A stretch of DNA of 64,000 bases from Diadophis punctatus similis (lineage: Eukaryota; Chordata; Lepidosauria; Squamata; Dipsadidae), in contig JALIGW010000058.1 in assembly GCA_023053685.1 (NCBI GenBank), positions 191,001 through 255,000 of the forward strand, given 5' to 3'. The translations under genes and the position numbers were made by a program. The notes beneath the pieces were generated by a model. The model was given only the letters and a program-made list of their open reading frames with translations, did not search any database and was not told where the DNA came from. Below, piece by piece: positions 1 through 10,900 of this stretch; the stretch's first letter is position 1; every line of letters begins with the position of its first letter.

Positions 1-298
1 CACTAAGAGGCAAGGGGAGCAGCAGGGGGGCGCTAAGGGGCCATGTGGAAGGCAGGAAAGCATGTCGGGGCAGCAGAGAAGGGAGGTAGCAGTCTACTCC
101 CTTTCCCGCAGCCCTGCCATGCTTGGTGGCCTTCCACGTGGCCTTCCCGGCGGTCCCCCACACCCGCTTGCCTTCCAAGGTCAGCATCCAGCCTGGCCAG
201 TGGGTGGGCGGGCGACCCTTGGTGGAAATGCAGATGGTCAGAGGAGCAGCAGAAGGGCAAGCAGATGTCCCAGGGCTGCTGCACATGTGCCCGCCCCG

Positions 299-652
299 TT
301 TCTGCAAAGGCAGAGCCCCCCCTTGCAGGGCGATCCAAAGAGGGGTGGGGGATGCTGCAGAAAAGGCCGCCTTCCACCCCTGCCAGCTCCGTGGTGCTTG
401 GGGCTCCGAAGCAGCCCACTGGCTTCTCACCCGGCCACTTGCCTGCTGTCTTTGCTGATTGGCCCAGCCGACCGCCGGCACCACTCTGGGAACTTGGCCC
501 GTGGCGCTGGGTTGGAAGCCAGTGGGCTGCTTCGGAGCCCCAAGTCCCTAGGAGCTGGCCCAAGAGGCATGGGTGGAGGGCGGCCTTTTCTACAGCATCC
601 CCCTCCCCCCCTTTAGATCTCCCTGCAGGGCTCTGCCTTTGCAGAAATGGGT
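299..652. repeat. Imperfect inverted repeat (foldback), arms about 135 bp
   Basis: The segment 299-433 reappears as its reverse complement at about 512-652, including a shared block around GGGGCTCCGAAGCAGCCCAC and another around TCTGCAAAGGCAGAGCC. The spacer is about 80 bp. The arms differ by small indels. No coding gene is recognised; the long open frames here follow from high GC content and inverted symmetry. It could be a foldback DNA element. Confidence 0.7.
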
Positions 653-1008
653 TGGGTGGTTTGTACGGATGATTGGCGGGGGGGATGCAAGACCCTCCGG
701 GATGGAGAGCGGGGCAAGAGAAGGCACAATAGGTTGCGCTGCCCCGGCCCCGCTCAACCACGCTTCTTCCAACCCATTTGCCCCACGGCGCCGTGAATGA
801 GACAATCGGCCACGCCTCCCTGCCCGGCCTTCCTTGCCAGGCACTGCTACACCAGTGGCTCCGCCCTGCCCAGCTCCGCCTGCTGCCACTTCCCACAAAC
901 TTCCGGGGAGACGGCCGGAGTGAGGGGCGGGCGGGAGCGTGTGGGCCCAGCCGGCACTCGACTTACCTTCCTGGCGAGGCTCGGAGACCGGCCGGCACAC
1001 CCATCCAC

Positions 1009-1302
1009 CGGCTCTCCAGGCAGCGCCACTTTCTCCCTGCCCCATCAAGGCCTCCGCCAGCTCGGAGACTGCGCTCCAGGATGGCACAATGACAGGGGAC
1101 GTGCTGCTGTTGGGCCGGAGTGCGGTTGCTACCGCTGTCACCCCTCTGGCCTTCCTGGCTTTGGTTCCGTGACCTTCGCAGGCCAGGAAGCGTTGGGGCA
1201 TGCACCTACGGAGCTCCGCCGGCCTCAGGGGTCTGCCGGCTTCCGGGCTGGTGGGGGCCTTGGCAGAGCAGGGAGAAAGTGGCGCTGCCTGGAGAGCTGG
1301 CA
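1009..1302. repeat. Second imperfect inverted repeat, arms about 62 bp
   Basis: The segment 1,009-1,070 (core CAGGCAGCGCCACTTTCTCC) recurs as its reverse complement at about 1,240-1,302. It lies just right of the 299-652 foldback with similar base composition, so both may belong to one larger composite hairpin element covering roughly 240-1,330. Confidence 0.65.
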
Positions 1303-1605
1303 AGTAAGCCGAGCGCCGGCCAGAGCACTTTCTTCCTTCTCCCGCCGTCAAGAAGAGAGAAAGAGAAAGAGAAAGAAAGAAGATTGGAAAAGGCATGGAT
1401 GTTTCTCATGTGCATTCACACATTCAGGGACGCCCTCACTTTCTCTCATCCAGATATACTTGCACACATGGAACCATTTTATAAGCCATAAACTCTATGT
1501 CAGGAATCCCCCATCTTGGGAGTTGGTGAGTAATTTGGAAGTTTAGGAGCATCTCATAGCTGCTGTCACAAGATATTTGCCTTGGGGGAGGTTGCTTTCT
1601 ACTGC

Positions 1606-1675
1606 AGAAGAAAGAGAGAGAGAGAAAAGAAAGAAAGAAGGAAGGAAGGAAGGAAGGAAGGAAGGAAGGAAGGAA

Positions 1676-1760
<85 letters not shown>
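1606..1760 (+). repeat. Compound purine microsatellite (GAAG)n(GAAA)n
   Basis: A GA-rich start passes into GGAA-type tetranucleotides (about 1,636-1,680) and then into uninterrupted AAAG units (about 1,681-1,760). The low-complexity open frames on both strands are not genes. Confidence 0.95.
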
Positions 1761-1761
<1 letters not shown>

Positions 1762-1764
1762 CTT

Positions 1765-1972
1765 ATTACCACAATTGAGCCCAAAATTTTGGCTGCTAAG
1801 CAAGAGCGCTGTTAAGTGAGTTTCACCACATTTTACAATTTGGCCACGCCCACCCGGTCACCTGACCACCAAGCCACGCCCACCTGAAGGGGGTGGGGGT
1901 GGGGGCACTGAGGATGAGTTTGTAGCACCAAGGGGGCGGTGGACTGAAAAAGTTCGGGAACCCCTGTCCTAG
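1765..1972 (-). mobile_element. Fragments of Tigger-like and hAT-like DNA transposons
   Basis: Bases 1,765-1,850, read on the minus strand, match the inner right part of the Tigger-like copy at 6,929-7,315 (shared words around ACTTAAC and CTCAATTGTGGT). Bases about 1,945-1,972 in reverse complement begin CAGGGGTTCCCGAAC, a hAT-type terminal sequence. Both look like old truncated copies. Confidence 0.5.
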
Positions 1973-1974
1973 AG

Positions 1975-3680
1975 TCCATCTCTGAAAGGCGCCTGCTTGG
2001 TCTTCCACGTGACAGCCCACCAGGTACTTCAAGGTAGCTGTGTCAGGTCTCCCCATGGCCTTGTTTTCTTCTTCCTGCTAAATGTATCCACAGTCTATTT
2101 TCAGCTTTTTCTTCCAAGCCCCTTCTTATCTTGGGGGCTGTCCAGTTTGTCAATGCCCAGTGCCCAAAACTTCTTGTAACTCTCTGGATACAGTCTAACT
2201 GGCAAAGAATTGAGAGAAATAATGGCTGCCACTCAACAAAGTGGACAGGACCACCACTCACTGCACTATTTCAACAAAATGAGGCAGGGGGTTGCAAGAA
2301 TATGGCTGAGGTCAGTCATGTCCCCTCCACACTTGCATATATGCTTCAGTCATAGATAGGGGGCTAGAAGAGGCCCCCTCCAAAGGAAGGGGTGTGTATG
2401 GCTCCCACTTGTCCTACTCATCCTTGGAGAGATTTTGGACGCCCCACCCCCACCCCCATAAGGGGGACGATGGGTGCTGGGAAAGAGAGAGAGCATTTGG
2501 GAAGAGGGCCCGGATTTCGGGCATCTTTGGGGGCTGGGCGACCTACTGAAGGGAAACTCTGAATTCCGGCGTTCCAGGCCCCTGGCAGCTCTGCCTCGTG
2601 GCCCCGAGAGGCAGGTAGAGCCCTGGGCTGCTCTGAATGTCCCAACCACGCTTGCAATGGAAGGAGCGTGCAAGAGGTGCTAGCTAGCCGTCAGCATCCC
2701 AGTATCGGGAAGAAGGTCGTTGCAGCTCTCCTGCTTGTCTGGAAGCCGAGGAAGGGAGGGAAGGTGGGCCGGGCTCTGTGGGCAGAGGAGGATGGGGCAC
2801 AGGGGAGCGGAGGGGGGGGACCGAGGGGGTGACTGTTGGGGATGGCATTTCCAGAGGGGAATCACCCGGCCTCCCCACAGTGACTCAGAAAGCAAGGCAG
2901 GGCAGCCGCCAACTTCCTCCCCAGAAGGAGCCAGATCCGCATCGGGGCCCATTAAATGGGGTGTGGAAGGAGGTTTGGGTTGCCCAACCGTGGCAGACTT
3001 CCAGGATCCAGCCTGATGTTTAAGTGAAGCCAAAGTGTTTTCCTGTGAAGTCGGCAGGAAATAAACAAGGATGAAGCCGCAGCTCAGCGGCTGAATTCCC
3101 AAACTGGAAAGTCAAGCCAGGCAGATACCGGAGGAGAAACACCTTCGGGAGGGGAGGGCATGGCCAGCTGAGGCAAGCAGGTCTACCGGCAACAAAGGGG
3201 TGTGTGTGTGCGTGTGTGTGTGTGTTGTGGGGTGGGTGGGGGCAGGGGGACAAGTCCCAGGACTTTGCAGCACAAAGGCGCAGCTCATAGCTCGAAGGAG
3301 CCCTAAAGTGGGAAGGAATTACTAGGGCTGAGCACCCCACACCGGTGCAGATAATGTGGGGGTGGAGTGAGCTGGCATCGAAACAACACCCAAAACTGCC
3401 TAAGCACCAGGAGGAGGAGGAGGAGGAGGAGGAGGAGGAGGCAAGTGCTTCCTGGAGGATCCCACCTGCAAGAGCACAGCTGGATCCACTGCAGAAAGCG
3501 GTGAGTGTCCAAGAGGCAGTTGGGGGGGCAGAGGGCTTGCTGGCAGGCCCCCTCCTGTCTCTTCCTCATCTCAGATGGGGTGCCTTGGTGGTTTGGAGAT
3601 GTGAGAAGCCAGTGGGGAGAAAGCAGGAGATGCCGGAAGCAGCTCTAGATTGAATGTACACAGGAGGACCCAGTGGTGTG
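1975..3680. other. Gene-free interval
   Basis: I see no exon, RNA gene or transposon ORF. A (GT)n run lies near 3,198-3,226 and a (GAG)n run at 3,410-3,441. The remainder is GC-rich unique-looking DNA. Confidence 0.6.
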
Positions 3681-3683
3681 GTA

Positions 3684-3979
3684 GAGGAGAGAGAGAGAGA
3701 GAGAGAAAGAAGAGAGAAGACAGAAAGAGAGAGACAGAGAGGGTGGGGGGAGGAAGAAAGAGAGAGAGAGAGAGAGAAGGAAAAGAAAGAGGAGAGGAGA
3801 GGAGAGGAGAGGAGAGGAGAGGAGAAGAGAAGAGAAGAGAAGAGAGAAGAGGAGAAGAGAAGAGAAGAGAAGAGAAGAGAAGAGAAGAGAAGAGAAGAGA
3901 AGAGAAGAGAAGAGAAGAGAAGAGAAGAGAAGAGAAGAGAAGAGAAGAGAAGAGAAGTGAAGTGAAGTGAAGAGAAGAG
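3684..3979 (+). repeat. Long (GAGAA)n-type purine microsatellite
   Basis: GA dinucleotides pass into GAGGA and then about 130 bp of almost perfect AGAAG pentanucleotides, ending in AGTGA variants at 3,955-3,972. The open frames on both strands are repeat translation only. Confidence 0.95.
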
Positions 3980-3984
3980 AAATT

Positions 3985-4880
3985 CCTCTCTGTTTGGGTG
4001 AAGGTTGGAACAGAACTTCTCTCCGGTAGAAGTCAACCAGGAAAGGGCAAAATCAAAATGATGACCTGTAGGACTTTGTGGGTAGGGAGAAGTTCCTTCA
4101 AGCTGCCAGGAGAAAGTAACCAGTGCTCAGGCCCCGCAGCCTGGAAGGGGCTCTTGGACCCTCGAGTCCACCCCTCAAGCCCATCCATCCCTCCCTAAGC
4201 TCAGGGATTTCAGCTCAAGCAGCTCTTCCCATTCCTACCAAGGCCACGAGGGGGGGGGGAGGGGGGGCAGAAGCCACTTCCATTAGCAGGCCACGCTCAG
4301 AAGACAAGGAAAATTGGGGGGGGGGAGAGACAATGACAGGCAGTGTGTGGGAGCTGTAGAAGGGTATTCGGGATCCTGAGGCCCGTTGGGTGACTTTTGG
4401 CCTCCTGTTGTGTCCTGGCTTGGAGCAGGGCTAATGCTCAGTACGACTCGGACCCCCCCAAAGCTCTTCCGGGAGGGAAGAAGAGGGGCAGCTCATGTGC
4501 AGCCTCCTGAACTCCCAGGGGTGAGGAGGATGGGAGGGTGTGGAAACGAGAGGCACCTGCCCCAGAGCAGAAGGCCAACTGGGTGTAAATGCAGCCTGTC
4601 CGAAGTGGCAGCCGTGTGAATGGGTGCACCTGAGCAGGTGCTGCTCCGCACTTCCTCTTGCAGCCTCTTCCTCCCCACCTACTTCCTTGTCTTGTGTGTG
4701 GGGGGGGAGGGTGACTCTTGGCCTTGGAATTCCACAGAGGAAATCCAGTTTGGCATTCCTGCAGCCGAGAATGCGCTTCCTCTGAGTAAAAAGGACGACC
4801 TCGCCTCCCCCGGCTGCACCTCCCACTGAGAGGAAAATTGGTGTTGCGCCTATCAGAGGAACCGGTTAATTACCCTTGGA
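3985..4880. other. Upstream flank of the TGM3/6-like gene, no gene seen
   Basis: GC-rich unique-looking DNA with G homopolymers at 4,251-4,267 and 4,317-4,324. No exon is recognised. It presumably contains distal promoter sequence of the gene starting at 4,990. Confidence 0.5.
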
Positions 4881-4884
4881 TCGT

Positions 4885-4890
4885 TTTATA
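4885..4890 (+). promoter_or_regulatory. Possible TATA box of the TGM3/6-like gene
   Basis: TTTATA lies about 100 bp upstream of the start codon at 4,990. An initiator-like TCACTC lies about 30 bp downstream (near 4,916), which would give a short 5' UTR of about 75 nt. Tissue-restricted transglutaminase genes often have TATA promoters. This is a spacing inference only. Confidence 0.45.
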
Positions 4891-4989
4891 GGCATCAGCA
4901 GGAGCTGCCTGGCATCTCACTCAGGCCGGTGGATCGCCAAAGGAATGCGCCAGAGTCTCTGGCTGAAGTGCTGAAGAGAAGAGGCAGCC

Positions 4990-7900
4990 ATGGCGGGTGA
5001 GTGTGGCTGGTGGCCTCCCTTGGCGTGGCTGACCAGGAAAGACCGAGGGAGCCGTGGTTTTGCCTGGGGAGTCTTCCTGGCACCTCTGGCTTTGATGGCT
5101 GGTGAAGGGGCAGAGCTCCCTTATCAGGCCCTAGCCCAGTTCCCAAAGGAGTTTTCCCAGCTGTACTGGAGACTGAACCTGGCATCAAGTCTGGGCAATC
5201 AAGGAGACCCCGGGAAGACAATAGAATGGAGTGGAGTATGGAGTATGGAGTAGAGTAGAGTAGAGTAGAGTAGGATAGGATAGGATAGGATAGGATAGGA
5301 TAGGATAGGATAGGATAGGATAGGATAGGATAGGAGTAGAGTAGAGTAGAGTAGAGTAGAGTAGAGTAGAGTAGAGTAGAGTAGAGTAGGATAGGATAGG
5401 ATAGGATAGGATAGGATAGGATAGGATAGGATAGGATAGGATAGGATAGGATAGGATAGGAGTAGAGTAGAGTAGAGTAGAGTAGAGTAGAGTAGAGTAG
5501 AGTAGAGTAGAGTAGAGTAGAGTAGAGTAGAGTAGAGTAGAGTAGGAATAGGAATAGGAATAGGAAGGGACCTTGGAGGTCTTCTAGTCCAATCCCCTGT
5601 TCAAGTGGGAGAACCTATACCATTCCAGACAAGTGACTGTCACTAAATGTATCCTTCTAGCCCCTATGGGACACAGGCTGAAGCCAGGGTGGCTCGTGGC
5701 ACTGCCTTCTTCCTGAAAAGGGACCCTAGCTTTGCAGGGTGCTCTTGTGCCATGGGTGGTTTGGCCAGTCCCCCTGCCAGGCACTGCAGGCCTGGGATGG
5801 TCTCTCCTCCAGTGTCTGTCCCCCCACCAGCCTCTCCAGTGCCCACTTTGGGGCAGAGGAGCATCCCAGGGACTCAGTGGGGCACGTGCCAGATAGGCTG
5901 CTGCTGTTGCTGCTCCCTCCGGGGAGAGCTGCCTCCAGGCTGCTGCAGAAGTCTCCTGCTCCCTCCGGGGAGAGCTGCCTCAGTCGGAGGTCAATTCTTG
6001 CCTTCCCTGTTTTTGGTTTTCCTTGTCTGGAAGTGGGGGGGGGAGTCAGAGCAGGGGCAGCAAGCGAGGGTCTTGTGGACATACACAAACACACAGCCGG
6101 CTTCTGGCCCGTTTTCTGGTGGGGTCTTCTTGCCAGTTGCTGCCCGCCCCCTGCCAGATGCCCATGCACCCACCCCCCACCCCAAAGGACCTTGAACATG
6201 CCTCTGGGGGAATTTTTACCCCCCCCCCTCCATTTTCCTTGCCAATTCTGCCTTTCTTTGGAAGGTCCCCAGACAGGAGGGGGAGGGGTGGTTGGCTAAT
6301 GTGCCTTCAGCACCTGCTCTCAGAAGCTGATGCGCTGGTGGGCAAACGTTACCCAGCATCTCAGCCTCCGGCCCCTCACCAGGGTCTCCTTAATGCCGTG
6401 AGACCCGTCACGTCTGGGGCGCAGGACCAGAAAATCGAGGGTTGCACTTGGGAGAAATACTGTAGTTCACACCAGGCTGCAGGGACACGCCACAAACACG
6501 CCACGCAATTGTTGGAATTGATTATATGTTGCCTTATCTGCTAATTGGTTTCTGTTGCAGCTTTTCCTATGTTCTATATCATTTACCACAATTAATATAT
6601 TAAATTTATATACGCCACTGGACTCCAGGTAGCAATTTTTAACAATTGTTAAAACATTTTAACAAGCAAAAAATACAAAACCAAAGCAGCATAAGAACCA
6701 TGACAGCAAAGCAAAGAAATCCAGAGGAGAGCAAAAAAAAAAAGGAAGGGAGCCCCAGATGCGTTTGTCAAAGGTTGTGTACTTAGAACATAGAATAACA
6801 GGGTCAAGAGACCTCGGAGGTCTTCTAGACCAACCCCCTCCCCAAGCAGGAGACCATATATTATTATTCTTGTAAGTTTTGTGTAAATGTCTGAGCGATG
6901 GACGAGCAGTTGATTAATGAGCAAAATACAGACAGTCCTCGATTTACAACAGTTCATTTAGTGACTATTCGAAGTTACAATGGGACTGGAAAAAAGTGAC
7001 ATGACCATTTTTCACACTTAACAACTGTTGCAGGTCACATGATCAAAATTCAGAGCGCTTGGCAACTGACTCATATTTATGACGGTGGCAGTGTCCCAGG
7101 GTCACGTGATCTCCTTTTGTGACCTGACAAGCAAAGTCAATGGGGGAAGCCGGGTTCACTTAACAACCATGTTAATAACTTCACAACTGCAGTGATTCAA
7201 TTAACAACAAAGTGGCAAAGAAGTTTCTCAAATGGGGCAAAACTCTCTTAACAAAGTGTCTCGCTTGCCAACAGAACTTTTGGCTCAGTTGTGTTGTAAG
7301 TTGAGGACTCCTATGAAAATAAGAAAGGTTATACTTGGTTTGGCTGCTCCTCTTCCTCCGGGGATTTTATCCCCCAGCCCACGGGAGGGGAGGCTCAGAG
7401 GGGAGGCTCAGCACCCCCTGTGCCCCACAGAATCACAAGGTGAGGCATGGATGCAGCCAGTAGGGGGCTCTATTGATTTCCCGGTGGTCTCTTTTTCTTG
7501 CTGCGCAGAGTTGGTCCCGACGCAAATCAACTGGCAGGTGCCCAGCAATTCTGAGGCGCATCACTCCAACTGCTTTGCTACCACGGAGCTCTGTGTCCGC
7601 CGCGGGCAGAAGTTCGACTTCACGCTGTACTTCAACAGGGCTCCGAAGGCAGGGGAGAGCCTGGCCTTCGTGGCAGAAACGGGTAACAGCCCCCGGCCCT
7701 CCTTGGCCCCTCCACAGAGAGCTTGATGCCACCGGTAGCACAATTGGGAGGGGGGGGGCACAGTTCTGGACCAGGAAGCTTATCAGCTCTGGGCTGCCCT
7801 GCGGCCCTCGAGTGGTCTCCCCCTCAGGGGGATTCCCAGGCCCATGTGCAGATCCCTCAGGTGGGCAGGGAGCATCAGATCCCACCCCTTGCTCGCCATG

Positions 7901-10900
7901 GATGTCTTCCACCCAAGGAGCCCCCTGGATACCCCAGTCCCCGTCCGTGGCCCCTTTGAACCCAGTGGAGAAAGCCCACACCGCCCAGCGGCCCGGTGTG
8001 GAAAGGATGGGGAGGCCTCCTTGGCAGGCGGGAGGGAGGCCTCACTCCCCACTGAGAACAGGCTGGGGTTCTTCACTGGGCACCAACTGGATCTTGATGG
8101 TGTCCGACTGTTGATCGTGGGAGATGGCCTGCTCGACCTGCGTTTTTTCCCACCATGTTGTCTCTCTTGTCCCCGGCAGGTCCAGGCCCTTCTGAGGCCC
8201 AACACACCAGGTGTGGGTTTTCCCTCTCCAATGCCCTGGCCGGAGGGACCTGGTGTGCAGTACAGACGTCGGGCAACGCCAACTGCATCAACTTCTCCAT
8301 GTGCAGCTCCAGCAGGGCGGCCATCGGTCGCTATAAGCTGAGCCTGCAAGTGACCTGTGGCAACCAGGTGGCGACCAAGCTCCTGGGAAAGTTTGTTCTG
8401 CTCTTTAACCCATGGTGCTCAGGTGAGGAGGAGGAGGGGCGCGTTCGCCTGCCACCTCTGCCTGCGCAGCCCTTCCTAGGCGGCCGCCCAGCAATCCCCG
8501 GCCTCTTTTCTACCTTGAGCTGCCAGCAGCAGCCCTTCAGTGGCACCAGGCCAGGGAAGGCCGGAGCCAGGAGAGCTGCAAGGAGGGTCAGAGCCCCTGA
8601 CCTCAGCCTGGGCTGGAAAGAATGGGGAGGGCTTGGCACTCAGGGAGGGGAGGCACAGCAGAGGTTGGCTGAGGTGGGGGCTTTTCACCCCCTTTCTTCC
8701 TTGCAGGGGATCTGGTTTTTATGGCCAACGAGGCAGAGAGGCAAGAATACGTGCTGAATGAAAATGGCATTATCTTTGTGGGCAATGCCAACTACATTGA
8801 AGCTCGAGGATGGTACTATGGCCAGGTCAGTGACTGAAGTAGACCTCGGGGGTACCAAGGGCCAATCAGTGCCTATGGGGCCCCTGTGATGTGCGCCCTC
8901 TGCTCCTTTGACCCAGGTGAAGGCTGGGGGGGGGGGGACTGCTGTCTCAGAGGCTTCCCCTCCCCGCCAGTTTCTTTGTGCTGTCCCCGGACCACGCAGG
9001 GCAAACTAGTCCCACCCAGGACATGAGACACCCCTCTGTGCCCCCCTCGGCCTGCTCTGGCTGTGCCAGAGAGAGTCCTGCAACTGGCCTGCTCAGGTCC
9101 TCGGGCCTGCTCAGCCTCCCCACCAGGTGTCCCGGTCCATGGGCTGAACTAAGGCTTTCCGGAAGGTTTGCATGCCGCCCTGGCCAGCACTTGGTCTTTC
9201 CTCAGCTGGATGCTCATGGTCGGATTGCAGCAGGTGCGGTGCACGGGGTGATGCTGCGGAGGCCATGGGCTGCCTTCCCCAGTCAAAGCCTCTTGCCAGG
9301 ACCTCAGGCTACCCTATGGCCTTCGGAGGGGCTGCTCTGCGGCCGGTGCCCTCACGGCATCTGAGGCTGAAGAGGAAACCTCCCCGGAGCCCTCAGGCGA
9401 GGCCTAGGGCTCCCTCTGGGGCAGGGGGCAGCACGGAGGGATGTCCTGTATCCTGCCGCTGTTCTTTTGGGTCTGTCCCCCTTGTGGGGGGACTGAGCGG
9501 CAAATTTTCTCTCGGTTCTAGTTTCAGGAGAACATCCTCAACATCTGCCTTCACTTGCTGAATCTGAGCCTCTACCATCGCCAGGACCCGGCGGGTGACG
9601 CCTCGCGGCGGAGCGACCCCCGGTATGTGGGACGCGTCGTCAGCTCCATGGTACGAGCAAAGGGAGCACAGGGGGCACCGGTGGCTCGGCCTGCCCGCCT
9701 CCGTCTCTTCTTGACGGCTTCTGCCACCCTTTAGGTCAACGGCAACGATGGCGACAACGGGATCCTGGAGGGCAAGTGGAGCGAGGATTTTGCCCACCAC
9801 GAGAACCCTTCCCGGTGGGACGGCAGTGTGGCCATCCTGAGGAAGTGGGCACAGGGCAACTACAGCCCTGTCCAGTACGGGCAGTGCTGGGTCTTTGCTG
9901 GCGTGGCGGGCACCAGTACGTAAGCCCTGGCAAAGGGAGTGGCCACAGGCCAACCTGGAAGATGGCATCTGCTGGGCAGGGGCAGCTTGGCTTCCCTGGT
10001 ACACTCTGTGTTACTCTCATTTGCAGTCTTGAGATGCTTGGGGATCCCGACGCGTCTGGTCACAAACTTCAATTCTGCCCACGATTCGAACTCAAACCTG
10101 AGTATCGATAAATACTATGATCCTGCCGGAAAGAGCCTCAAGATGGGACAAGACTCCGTGTGGTAGGGACAGGCAGCCTGAGTGGGGCAAGAGGAGAGCT
10201 TGTGGGTGTAGGAAGGTTCCACACATCCGGGCAGGGACTGGAGTCTCCAGCCGGGAAGATGCTTTCATTTGGCTCTGGGCCGGGAATGGTCAGCCCACTG
10301 GTGGCCCCGTGTCTTGGAGGCTCCGCACAAGAGATTTGGGCACGAAGCGCATGAGGTGGCCTTGCATCCGAATGCAGGGAGAGCGAGTTTGCCCCCCCCC
10401 CCCCGTCTCCCTATGGTGGGAGAATCCAGGCACAACTGGGGGAGGGGGATCCCTCCATGTTTCCTAAGAGCTCCCCAGCCCACCCCAGGCCCTTACATGG
10501 CAACTGGGACCCCAGAGCCCCAGTCTCTTCTTGAGCACCCGAAGTGTTGGAGCACCCACAACTTCTGGAGGGAAGCCGTTCCACTGATAGATTGTTCTGT
10601 CGGGAACTTCCTCCTTAGTTCCAGGTTGCTTCTCTCCTTCATTAGTTTCCACCTGTTGCTTCCTGTCCTGCCCTCAGGTGCTTTGGAGAATAGGTTGGGC
10701 CCCCTCCTCTTTAGGGCAGCAGGGGAGAGGGAGGGAGGGGAGGGAGGAAATAAAATGAAAATGAATTGAATCAGGAAATGCCTTGGTTACTCTTATACAG
10801 TGTTTCTTTCAGCCAAGTGCTGAAAGACTTGCAGAGTGGGGCTCAGTTTGTGGATGGGATGGGAGACGTTTCCAGTCCTAAAACCATGGAGGGGAGAGGG

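Noticed and set aside
590..1396. 268-codon open frame on the minus strand (and a 287-codon one at 33-896)
   Set aside because: High GC content and the inverted-repeat structure explain the absence of stops. Composition is not protein-like and no domain is recognisable.
3566..4036. 156-codon frame rich in Ser/Leu/Phe
   Set aside because: It is the translation of the GAGAA microsatellite.
5222..5571. CRISPR-like array
   Set aside because: Five-base units without spacers in a vertebrate genome; it is a microsatellite.
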